Below are positions 52,055-62,079 of a DNA stretch of 64,000 bases, piece by piece. Under the pieces are notes generated by a model, which worked only from the letters and a program-made list of their open reading frames with translations, searched no databases and had not been told where the DNA came from. Source of the DNA: Anaspis maculata (lineage: Eukaryota > Arthropoda > Insecta > Coleoptera > Scraptiidae). The stretch is from the NCBI GenBank assembly GCA_949128115.1, contig OX421964.1, positions 50,446,601 to 50,510,600 on the forward strand, read 5' to 3'. The first letter of the stretch is position 1. The number at the start of each line of letters is the position of its first letter. The position numbers were made by a program, and so were the translations under genes.

Positions 52055-54599
52055 TTTCCCGAATTTAACACTATTATTTCAAAAAGAAGCCGATGGATTG
52101 AGTATCCTTAGCCCGGAATAAAGTTCAAACATTTATCGGTGAAGCCGAACGGATCGCTGAGGAAAAAATCGATTCCGAATCTGACTTCTGCAGCAAATGA
52201 CCAAACAGCCAATTACCGAGAAGTTTTCCCGAATTTAACACTATTATTTCAAAAGAAGCCGATGGATTGAGTATCCTAAGCCCGGAATAAAGTTTGAACT
52301 TTTATCGGTGAAGCCGAACGGATCGCTGAGAAAAAAATCGATTCCAAATCTGACTTCTGCAGCAAATGACCAAACAGCCAATAACCGAGAAGTTTTCCCG
52401 AATTTAACACTATTTTTTCAAAAAGAAGCCGATGGATTGAGTATCCTTAGCCCGGAATAAAGTTCAAACATTTATCGGTGAAGCCGAACGGATCGCTGAG
52501 AAAAAAATCGATTCCGAATCTGACTTCTGCAGCAAATGACCAAACAGCCAATTACCGAGAAGTTTTCCCGAATTTAACACTATTATTTCAAAAAAAGCCG
52601 ATGGATTGAGTATCCTAAGCCCGGAATAAAGTTTAAACTTTTATCGGTGAAGCCGAACGGATCGCTGAGAAAAAAATCGATTCCAAATCTGACTTCTGCA
52701 GCAAATGACCAAACAGCCAATTACCGAGAAGTTTTCCCGAATTTAACACTATTTTTCCAAAAAGAAGCCGATGGATTGAGTATCCTTAGCCCGGAATAAA
52801 GTTCAAACATTAATCGGTGAAGCCGAACGGATCGCTGAGAAAAAAATCGATTCCGAATCTGACTTCTGCAGCAAATGACCAAACAGCCAATTACCGAGAA
52901 GTTTTCCCGAATGTAACATAATTATTTAAAAAAAAAGCCGATGGATTGAGTATCCTAAGCCCGGAATAAAGTTCAAACTTTTATCGGTGAAGCCGAACGG
53001 ATCGCTGAGAAAAAAATCGATTCCGAATCTGACTTCTGCAGCAAATGACCAAACAGCCAATTACCGAGAAGTTTTCCCGAATGTAACATAATTATTTAAA
53101 AAAAAAGCCGATGGATTGAGTATCCTAAGCCCGGAATAAAGTTCAAACTCTTATCGGTGAAGCCGAACGGATCGCTGAGAAAAAAATCGATTCCGAATCT
53201 GACTTCTGCAGCAAATGACCAAACAGCCAATTACCGAGAAGTTTTCCCGAATTTAACACTATTATTTCAAAGAAAAACCGATGGATTGAGTATCCTAAGC
53301 CCGGAATAAAGTTTAAACTTTTATCGGTGAAGCCGAACGGATCGCTGAGAGAAAAATCGATTCCGAATCTGACTTCTGCAGCAAATGACCAAACAGCAAA
53401 TTACCGAGAAGTTTTCCCGAATTTAACACTATTATTTCAAAAAAAAGCCGATGGATTGAGTATCCTAAGCCCGGGAAAAAGTTCAAACTTTTATCGGTGA
53501 AGCCGAACGGATCGCTGAGAAAAAAATCGATTCCGAATCTGACTTCTGCAGCAAATGACCAAACAGCCAATTACCGAGAAGTTTTCCCGAATTTAACATT
53601 ATTATTTCAAAAAAAAAGCCGATGGATTGAGTATCCCAAGCCCGGAATAAAGTTCAAACTTTTATCGGTGAAGCCGAACGGATCGCTGAGAAAAAAATCG
53701 ATTCCGAATCTGACTTCTGCAGCAAATGATCAAACAGCCAATTACCGAGAAGTTTTCCCGAATTTAACACTATTATTCCAAAAAAAGCCGATGGATTGAG
53801 TATCCTAAGCCCGGAATAAAGTTCAAACTTTTATCGGTGAAGCCGAACGGATCGCTGAGAAAAAAATCGATTCCGAATCTGACTTCTGCAGCAAATGACC
53901 AAACAGCCAATTACCGAGAAGTTTTCCCGAATTTAACACTATCATTTCAAAAAAAGCCGATGGATTGAGTATCCTAAGCCCGGAATAAAGTTTAAACTTT
54001 TATCGGTGAAGCCGAACGGATCGCTGAGAAAAAAATCGATTCCGAATCTGACTTCTGCAGCAAATGACCAAACAGCCAAATACCGAGAAGTTTTCCCGAA
54101 TTTACACTATTATTTCAAAAAAAAGCCGATGGATTGAGTATCCTAAGCCCGGAATAAAGTTCATACTTTTATCGGTGAAGCCGAACGGATCGCTGGGAAA
54201 AAAATCGATTCCGAATCTGACTTCTGCAGCAAATGACCAAACAGCCAATTACCGAGAAGTTTTCCCGAATTTAACATTATTATTTCAAAAAAAAGCCGAT
54301 GGATTGAGTATTCTAAGCCCGGAATAAGGTTTAAACTTTTATCGGTGAAGCCGAACGGATCGCTGAGAAAAAAATCGATTCCGAATCTGACTTCTGCAGC
54401 AAATGACCAAACAGCCAATTACCGAGAAGTTTTCCCGAATTTAACACTATTATTTCAAAAAAAGCCGATGGATTGAGTATCCTAAGCCCGGAATAAAGTT
54501 CAAACTTTTATCGGTGAAGCCGAACGGATCGCTGAGAAAAAAATCGATTCCAAATCTGACTTCTGCAGCAAATGACCAAACAGCCAATTACCGAGAAGT
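52055..54599 (+). repeat. 15-monomer HOR unit, copy 2 of the tandem series
   Basis: This repeats the previous unit at offset 2375-2376 up to ATGATCAAA, then at offset 2545 because it keeps the CTATCATTT monomer. SmaI is at 53470. Private differences are CTATTTTTCC near 52749, and GCTGAG where copy 1 has GCTGGG near 50120. Confidence 0.9.
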
Positions 54600-57150
54600 T
54601 TTCCCGAATTTAACACTATTATTTCAAAAAGAAGCCGATGGATTGAGTATCCTTAGCCCGGAATAAAGTTCAAACATTTATCGGTGAAGCCGAACGGATC
54701 GCTGAGAAAAAAATCGATTCCGAATCTGACTTCTGCAGCAAATGACCAAACAGCCAATTACCGAGAAGTTTTCCCGAATTTAACATTATTATTTAAAAAA
54801 AAAAGCCGATGGATTGAGTATCCTAAGCCCGGAATAAAACTCAAACTTTTATCGGTGAAGCCGAACGGATCGCTGAGAAAAAAATCGATTCCGAATCTGA
54901 CTTCTGCAGCAAATGACCAAACAGCCAATTACCGAGAAGTTTTCCCGAATTTAACACTATTATTTCAAAAAAAGCCGATGGATTGAGTATCCTAAGCCCG
55001 GAATAAAGTTCAAACTTTTATCGGTGAAGCCGAACGGATCGCTGAGAAAAAAATCGATTCCAAATCTGACTTCTGCAGCAAATGACCAAACAGCCAATTA
55101 CCGAGAAGTTTTCCCGAATTTAACACCATTTTATTCAAAAAGAAGCCGATGGATTGAGTATCCTTAGCCCGGAATAAAGTTCAAACATTTATCGGTGAAG
55201 CCGAACGGATCGCTGAGAAAAAAATCGATTCCGAATCTGACTTCTGCAGCAAATGACCAAACAGCCAATTACCGAGAAGTTTTCCCGAATGTAACATATT
55301 TATTTAAAAAAAAAAGCCGATGGATTGAGTATCCTAAGCCCGGAATAAAGTTCAAACTTTTATCGGTGAAGCCGAACGGATCGCTGAGGACAAAATCGAT
55401 TCCGAATCTGACTTCTGCAGCAAATGACCAAACAGCCAATTACCGAGAAGTTTTCCCGAATTTAACACTATTATTTCAAAAAAAGCCGATGGATTGAGTA
55501 TCCTAAGCCCGGAATAAAGTTTAAACTTTTATCGGTGAAGCCGAACGGATCGCTGAGAAAAAAATCGATTCCAAATCTGACTTCTGCAGCAAATGACCAA
55601 ACAGCCAATTACCGAGAAGTTTTCCCGAATTTAATACTATTATTTCAAAAAGAAGCCGATGGATTGAGTATCCTTAGCCCGGAATAAAGTTCAAACATTT
55701 ATCGGTGAAGCCGAACGGATCGCTGAGAAAAAAATCGATTCCGAATCTGACTTCTGCAGCAAATGACCAAACAGCCAATTACCGAGAAGTTTTCCCGAAT
55801 GTAACATAATTATTTAAAAAAAAAGCCGATGGATTGAGTATCCTAAGCCCGGAATAAAGTTCAAACTCTTATCGGTGAAGCCGAACGGATCGCTGAGAAA
55901 AAAATCGATTCCGAATCTGACTTCTGCAGCAAATGACCAAACAGCCAATTACCGAGAAGTTTTCCCGAATTTAACACTATTATTTCAAAGAAAAACCGAT
56001 GGATTGAGTATCCTAAGCCCGGAATAAAGTTTAAACTTTTATCGGTGAAGCCGAACGGATCGCTGAGAAAAAAATCGATTCCGAATCTGACTTCTGCAGC
56101 AAATGACCAAACAGCAAATTACCGAGAAGATTTCCCGAATTTAACACTATTATTTCAAAAAAAAGCCGATGGATTGAATATCCTAAGCCCGGGAAAAAGT
56201 TCAAACTTTTATCGGTGAAGCCGAACGGATCGCTGAGAAAAAAATCGATTCCGAATCTGACTTCTGCAGCAAATGACCAAACAGCCAATTACCGAGAAGT
56301 TTTCCCGAATTTAACATTATTATTTCAAAAAAAAAGCCGATGGATTGAGTATCCCAAGCCCGGAATAAAGTTCAAACTTTTATCGGTGAAGCCTAACGGA
56401 TCGCTGAGAAAAAAATCGATTCCGAATCTGACTTCTGCAGCAAATGATCAAACAGCCAATTACCGAGAAGTTTTCCCGAATTTAACACTATTATTCCAAA
56501 AAAAGCCGATGGATTGAGTATCCTAAGCCCGGAATAAAGTTCAAACTTTTATCGGTGAAGCCGAACGGATCGCTGAGAAAAAAATCGATTCCGAATCTGA
56601 CTTCTGCAGCAAATGACCAAACAGCCAATTACCGAGAAGTTTTCCCGAATTTAACACTATTATTTCAAAAAAAGCCGATGGATTGAGTATCCTAAGCCCG
56701 GAATAAAGTTTAAACTTTTATCGGTGAAGCCGAACGGATCGCTGAGAAAAAAATCGATTCCGAATCTGACTTCTGCAGCAAATGACCAAACAGCCAAATA
56801 CCGAGAAGTTTTCCCGAATTTACACTATTATTTCAAAAAAAAGCCGATGGATTGAGTATCCTAAGCCCGGAATAAAGTTCATACTTTTATCGGTGAAGCC
56901 GAACGGATCGCTGGGAAAAAAATCGATTCCGAATCTGACTTCTGCAGCAAATGACCAAACAGCCAATTACCGAGAAGTTTTCCCGAATTTAACATTATTA
57001 TTTCAAAAAAAAGCCGATGGATTGAGTATCCTAAGCCCGGAATAAGGTTTAAACTTTTATCGGTGAAGCCGAACGGATCGCTGAGAAAAAAATCGATTCC
57101 GAATCTGACTTCTGCAGCAAATGACCAAACAGCCAATTACCGAGAAGTTT
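54600..57150 (+). repeat. Long-HOR unit, third in series (16-monomer spacing)
   Basis: SmaI (56188) lies 2718 bp, 16 monomers, after the previous one. The front differs from the two units before it: CCTTAG, AAAACTC, CACCATTTTATTC with CCTTAG, GTAACATATTT, GAGGACAAAATCG, then AATACTATT with CCTTAG. The back (CTCTTATCGG to GGAATAAGG) is shared. Private changes include GATTGAATATCC near 56175, GAAGCCTAACGG near 56391 and GAAGATTTCC near 56129. Confidence 0.88.
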
Positions 57151-57892
57151 TCCCGAATTTAACACTATTATTTCAAAAAAAAGCCGATGGATTGAGTATC
57201 CTAAGCCCGGAATAAAGTTCAAACTTTCATCGGTGAAGCCGAACGGATCGCTGAGAAAAAAATCGATTCCGAATCTGACTTCTGCAGCAAATGACCAAAC
57301 AGCCAATTACCGAGAAGTTTTCCCGAATTTAACATTATTATTTCAAAAAAAAGCCGATGGATTGAGTATCCTAAGCGCGGAATAAAGTTCAAACTTTTAT
57401 CGGTGAAGCCGAACGGATCGCTGAGAAAGAAATCGATTCCGAATCTGACTTCTGCAGCAAATGACCAAACAGCCAATTACCGAGAAGTTTTCCCGAATTT
57501 AACACTATTATTTCAAAAAAAGCCGATGGATTGAGTATCCTAAGCCCGGAATAAAGTTTGAACTTTTATCGGTGAAGCCGAACGGATCGCTGAGAAAAAA
57601 ATCGATTCCGAATCTGACTTCTGCAGCAAATGACCAAACAGCCAATTACCGAGAAGTTTTCCCGAATTTAACACTATTATTTCAAAAAAAAGCCGATGGA
57701 TTGAGTATCCTAAGCCCGGAATAAAGTTCAAACTTTTATCGGTGAAGCCGAACGGATCGCTGAGAAAAAAAATCGATTCCGAATCTGACTTTTGCAGCAA
57801 ATGACCAAACAGCCAATTACCGAGAAGTTTTCCCGAATTTAACACTATTATTTCAAAAAAAGCCGATGGATTGAGTATCCTAAGCCCGGAAT

Positions 57893-57906
57893 AAAGTTTA
57901 AACTTT
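57893..57906. other. 14-bp palindrome AAAGTTTAAACTTT at the monomer boundary (example)
   Basis: AAAGTTTAAACTTT is its own reverse complement and contains a PmeI site (GTTTAAAC). It is present in monomers of the TTTAAAC type. In the TTCAAAC type the same place reads AAAGTTCAAACTTT, a 6-bp inverted repeat with a 2-nt centre. Variants with AAACATT, GCTCAAAC or AAAACTC break an arm. Dyads of this kind are reported in several centromeric satellites, but a role here is inference only. Confidence 0.9.
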
Positions 57907-57934
57907 TATCGGTGAAGCCGAACGGATCGCTGAG

Positions 57935-57941
57935 AAAAAAA
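57935..57941 (+). other. A-tract 1 of the reference monomer (A7)
   Basis: Seven A follow GCTGAG. GGTGGAGCC-type monomers have six A here, and a few copies have eight (near 15043, 18780, 57771). In one variant the tract reads GAGGAAAAAA, and that state marks the 8-monomer HOR. Together with tract 2 it gives two rigid A-tracts per repeat, with centres about 90 and 80 bp apart around the monomer. Confidence 0.9.
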
Positions 57942-57943
57942 TC

Positions 57944-57954
57944 GATTCCGAATC
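57944..57954. other. 11-bp dyad GATTCCGAATC inside the monomer (example)
   Basis: GATTC and GAATC are perfect 5-bp inverted arms around a single C. The dyad overlaps the ClaI site just upstream. It is present in the common monomer state and is broken in the frequent TTCCAAATC variant, in AATCAATTCC monomers (for example 2143, 22523, 28125), and in GATTTCGAATC monomers (for example 5031, 5201, 31180). It could be a protein-binding dyad or simply a chance palindrome amplified with the repeat. Confidence 0.85.
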
Positions 57955-58023
57955 TGACTTCTGCAGCAAATGACCAAACAGCCAATTACCGAGAAGTTTT
58001 CCCGAATTTAACACTATTATTTC

Positions 58024-58031
58024 AAAAAAAA
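58024..58031 (+). other. A-tract 2 of the reference monomer (A8, length-variable)
   Basis: Eight A stand between TTTC and GCCGATGG. Copy number here is the main cause of monomer length variation: seven A gives 169 bp, eight gives 170 and nine gives 171. Because 171 is divisible by 3 and 169 and 170 are not, this tract decides whether a reading frame stays open into the next monomer. Homopolymer length is also where sequencing error is most likely. Confidence 0.9.
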
Positions 58032-58059
58032 GCCGATGGATTGAGTATCCTAAGCCCGG

Positions 58060-58065
58060 AATAAA
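58060..58065 (+). promoter_or_regulatory. AATAAA hexamer repeated once per monomer (example)
   Basis: CCGGAATAAAG gives a canonical eukaryotic poly(A)-signal hexamer on the + strand in most monomers. It is lost where the monomer reads GGGAAAAAG, GGCAAAAAG, GGAATGAAG, GGAATAGAG or GGAATAAGG. There is no evidence of transcription in the sequence, so use as a poly(A) signal is speculative. Confidence 0.3.
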
Positions 58066-59196
58066 GTTCAAACTTTTATCGGTGAAGCCGAACGGATCGC
58101 TGAGAAAAAAATCGATTCCGAATCTGACTTCTGCAGCAAATGACCAAACAGCCAATTACCGAGAAGTTTTCCCGAATTTAACATTATTATTTAGAAAAAA
58201 AGCCGATGGATTGAGTATCCTAAGCCCGGAATAAAGTTCACACTTTCATCGGTGAAGCCGAACGGATCGATGAGAAAAAAATCGATTCCGAATCTGACTT
58301 CTGCAGCAAATGACCAAACAGCCAATTACCGAGAAGTTTTCCCGAATTTAACACTATTAGTTCAAAAAAAAGCCGATGGATTGAGTATCCTAAGCCCGGA
58401 ATAAAGTTCAAACTTTTATCGGTGAAGCCGAACGGATCGCTGAGAAAAAAATCAATTCCGAATCTGACTTCTGCAGCAAATGACCAAACAGCCAATTACC
58501 GAGAAGTTTTCCCAAATTTAACACTATTATTTCAAAAAAAAGCCGATGGATTGAGTATCCTAAGCCCGGAATAAAGTTCAAACTTTTATCGGTGAAGCCG
58601 AACGGATCGCTGAGAAAAAAATCGATTCCGAATCTGACTTCTGCAGCAAATGACCAAACAGCCAATTACCGAGAAGTTTTCCCGAATTTAACACTATTAT
58701 TTCAAAAAGAAGCCGATGGATTGAGTATCCTTAGCCCGGAATAGAGTTCAAACATTTATCGGTGAAGCCGAACGGATCGCTGAGAAAAAAATCGATTCCG
58801 AATCTGACTTCTGCAGCAAATGACCAAACAGCCAATTACCGAGGAGTTTTCCCGAATTTAACATTATTATTTCAAAAAAAAAGCCGATGGATTGAGTATC
58901 CTAAGCCCGGAATGAAACTCAAACTTTTATCGGTGAAGCCGAACGGATCGCTGAGAAAAAAATCGATTCCGAATCTGACTTCTGCAGCAAATGACCAAAC
59001 AGCCAATTACCGAGAAGTTTTCCCGAATTTAACACTATTATTTCAAAAAAAGCCGATGGATTGAGTATCCTAAGCCCGGAATAAAGTTCAAACTTTTATC
59101 GGTGAAGCCGAACGGATCGCTGAGAAAAAAATCGATTCCAAATCTGACTTCTGCAGCAAATGACCAAACAGCCAATTACCGAGAAGTTTTCCCGAA

Positions 59197-61610
59197 TTTA
59201 ACACTATTATTTCAAAAAGAAGCCGATGGATTGAGTATCCTTAGCCCGGAATAGAGTTCAAACATTTATCGGTGAAGCCGAACGGATCGCTGAGAAAAAA
59301 TCGATTCCGAATCTGACTTCTGCAGCAAATGACCAAACAGCCAATTACCGAGAAGTTTTCCCGAATGTAACATAATTATTTAAAAAAAAAGCCGATGGAT
59401 TGAGTATCCTAAGCCCGGAATAAAGCTCAAACTATTATCGGTGAAGCCGAACGGATCGCTGAGGAAAAAATCGATTCCGAATCTGACTTCTGCAGCAAAT
59501 GACCAAACAGCCAATTACCGAGAAGTTTTCCCGAATTTAACACTATTATTTCAAAAAAAGCCGATGGATTGAGTATCCTAAGCCCGGAATAAAGTTTAAA
59601 CTTTTATCGGTGAAGCCGAACGGATCGCTGAGAAAAAAATCGATTCCAAATCTGACTTTTGCAGCAAATGACCAAACAGCCAATTACCGAGAAGTTTTCC
59701 CGAATTTAATACTATTATTTCAAAAAGAAGCCGATGGATTGAGTATCCTTAGCCCGGAATAAAGTTCAAACATTTATCGGTGAAGCCGAACGGATCGCTG
59801 AGAAAAAAATCGATTCCGAATCTGACTTCTGCAGCAAATGACCAAACAGCCAATTACCGAGAAGTTTTCCCGAATGTAACATAATTATTTAAAAAAAAAG
59901 CCGATGGATTGAGTATCCTAAGCCCGGAATAAAGTTCAAACTCTTATCGGTGAAGCCGAACGGATCGCTGAGAAAAAAATCGATTCCGAATCTGACTTCT
60001 GCAGCAAATGACCAAACAGCCAATTACCGAGAAGTTTTCCCGAATTTAACACTATTATTTCAAAGAAAAACCGATGGATTGAGTATCCTAAGCCCGGAAT
60101 AAAGTTTAAACTTTTATCGGTGAAGCCGAACGGATCGCTGAGAGAAAAATCGATTCCGAATCTGACTTCTGCAGCAAATGACCAAACAGCAAATTACCGA
60201 GAAGTTTTCCCGAATTTAACACTATTATTTCAAAAAAAAGCCGATGGATTGAGTATCCTAAGCCCGGGAAAAAGTTCAAACTTTTATCGGTGAAGCCGAA
60301 CGGATCGCTGAGAAAAAAATCGATTCCGAATCTGACTTCTGCAGCAAATGACCAAACAGCCAATTACCGAGAAGTTTTCCCGAATTTAACATTATTATTT
60401 CAAAAAAAAAGCCGATGGATTGAGTATCCCAAGCCCGGAATAAAGTTCAAACTTTTATCGGTGAAGCCGAACGGATCGCTGAGAAAAAAATCGATTCCGA
60501 ATCTGACTTCTGCAGCAAATGATCAAACAGCCAATTACCGAGAAGTTTTCCCGAATTTAACACTATTATTCCAAAAAAAGCCGATGGATTGAGTATCCTA
60601 AGCCCGGAATAAAGTTCAAACTTTTATCGGTGAAGCCGAACGGATCGCTGAGAAAAAAATCGATTCCGAATCTGACTTCTGCAGCAAATGACCAAACAGC
60701 CAATTACCGAGAAGTTTTCCCGAATTTAACACTATCATTTCAAAAAAAGCCGATGGATTGAGTATCCTAAGCCCGGAATAAAGTTTAAACTTTTATCGGT
60801 GAAGCCGAACGGATCGCTGAGAAAAAAATCGATTCCGAATCTGACTTCTGCAGCAAATGACCAAACAGCCAAATACCGAGAAGTTTTCCCGAATTTACAC
60901 TATTATTTCAAAAAAAAGCCGATGGATTGAGTATCCTAAGCCCGGAATAAAGTTCATACTTTTATCGGTGAAGCCGAACGGATCGCTGGGAAAAAAATCG
61001 ATTCCGAATCTGACTTCTGCAGCAAATGACCAAACAGCCAATTACCGAGAAGTTTTCCCGAATTTAACATTATTATTTCAAAAAAAAGCCGATGGATTGA
61101 GTATTCTAAGCCCGGAATAAGGTTTAAACTTTTATCGGTGAAGCCGAACGGATCGCTGAGAAAAAAATCGATTCCGAATCTGACTTCTGCAGCAAATGAC
61201 CAAACAGCCAATTACCGAGAAGTTTTCCCGAATTTAACACTATTATTTCAAAAAAAGCCGATGGATTGAGTATCCTAAGCCCGGAATAAAGTTCAAACTT
61301 TTATCGGTGAAGCCGAACGGATCGCTGAGAAAAAAATCGATTCCAAATCTGACTTCTGCAGCAAATGACCAAACAGCCAATTACCGAGAAGTTTTCCCGA
61401 ATTTAACACTATTATTTCAAAAAGAAGCCGATGGATTGAGTATCCTTAGCCCGGAATAAAGTTCAAACATTTATCGGTGAAGCCGAACGGATCGCTGAGA
61501 AAAAAATCGATTCCGAATCTGACTTCTGCAGCAAATGACCAAACAGCCAATTACCGAGAAGTTTTCCCGAATTTAACATTATTATTTCAAAAAAAAAGCC
61601 GATGGATTGA
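59197..61610 (+). repeat. Long-HOR block, copy at offset about 39837
   Basis: This follows 19360-21775 marker for marker: GGAATAGAG (59254 against 19417), GAGGAAAA, AATACTATT with CCTTAG, AGAAAAACC (60063), SmaI (60263), TATCCCAAG, ATGATCAAA, CTATCATTT, CCAAATACC, TTCATAC, GGAATAAGG and CCTTAG. Offset stays at 39836-39837 across 2.4 kb. CTTTTGCAG near 59657 and AACTATTATCGG near 59433 are private. Confidence 0.88.
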
Positions 61611-62079
61611 GTATCCTAAGCCCGGAATAAAGTTCAAACTTTTATCAGTGAAGCCGAACGGATCGCTGAGGAAAAAATCGATTCCGAATCTGACTTCTGC
61701 AGCAAATGACCAAACAGCCAATTACCGAGAAGTTTTCCCGAATTTAACACTATTATTTCAAAAAAAGCCGATGGATTGAGTATCCTAAGCCCGGAATAAA
61801 GTTTAAACTTTTATCGGTGAAGCCGAACGGATCGCTGAGAAAAAAATCGATTCCAAATCTGACTTCTGCAGCAAATGACCAAACAGCCAATTACCGAGAA
61901 GTTTTCCCGAATTTAATACTATTATTTCAAAAAGAAGCCGATGGATTGAGTATCCTTAGCCCGGAATAAAGTTCAAACATTTATCGGTGAAGCCGAACGG
62001 ATCGCTGAGAAAAAAATCGATTCCGAATCTGACTTCTGCAGCAAATGACCAAACAGCCAATTACCGAGAAGTTTTCACG
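61611..62079 (+). repeat. Short linking segment
   Basis: About three monomers link two larger blocks. They carry TATCAGTGAAG with GAGGAAAA (near 61645-61670), TTTAAAC with TTCCAAATC, and AATACTATT with CCTTAG. I saw no larger partner block for this exact order beyond pieces of other long-HOR copies. Confidence 0.7.

Larger units (their letters stand above)
57897..58066 (+). repeat. Reference 170-bp monomer (TTTAAAC form)
   Basis: This copy matches the commonest state at nearly every position and is used here to number the monomer 1-170. It has 36 C, 31 G and 10 CpG. Landmarks by monomer position: second half of the boundary palindrome 1-10; TCGG/CCGA dyad 13-25; A7 tract 39-45; ClaI ATCGAT 45-50; GATTC-C-GAATC dyad 48-58; PstI CTGCAG 65-70; A8 tract 128-135; AATAAA 164-169. 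Position 3 is the main two-state site in the array (C in TTCAAAC, T in TTTAAAC). Confidence 0.95.
57151..59196 (+). repeat. Mixed segment: AGCGCGG/GTTTGAAC trio, AATCAATTCC and AAAACTC monomers
   Basis: 57219-58155 matches 48731-49667. TTCACACTTTC with CGGATCGATGAG follows near 58240, then the AATCAATTCC monomer (58451), GGAATAGAG (58741), GAGGAGTTTTC near 58842, and GGAATGAAACTC near 58911. The segment contains the reference monomer 57897-58066. CTATTAGTTC near 58354 is private. Confidence 0.82.

Noticed and set aside
57997..58018. CENP-B box
   Set aside because: The best places on the - strand match only about 6 of the 9 key bases. The TCCCGAATT region has CCCGnnT but not the CGAA half; the ATCGGTGAAGCCGAA region has CGAA but not CCCG. 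No full match to the TTCG...A..CGGG core was found in the reference monomer.
58024..58031. Rho-independent terminators at the A/T tracts
   Set aside because: No stable GC-rich hairpin precedes the tracts, and the setting is eukaryotic satellite, so a bacterial terminator is not expected.
57897..58066. Primate alpha satellite, suggested by the ~171-bp length and HORs
   Set aside because: The sequence bears no resemblance to the alpha-satellite consensus as I know it, and CpG is enriched rather than depleted. Only the length is alike.
58066..58080. tRNA-like B box (GTTCAAACT) hinting at a tRNA-derived repeat
   Set aside because: It matches 8 of 9 positions of a loose consensus, but no A box at the right distance upstream and no cloverleaf can be drawn. 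The palindrome AAAGTTCAAACTTT explains the word.
57898..58155. 85-codon - strand open frames repeated throughout the window
   Set aside because: They begin at TTG in the stretch opposite CAGCCAATT and span one and a half monomers. 170 is not a multiple of 3, so successive copies fall in different frames and overlap each other. This is a stop-poor repeat, not a gene family.
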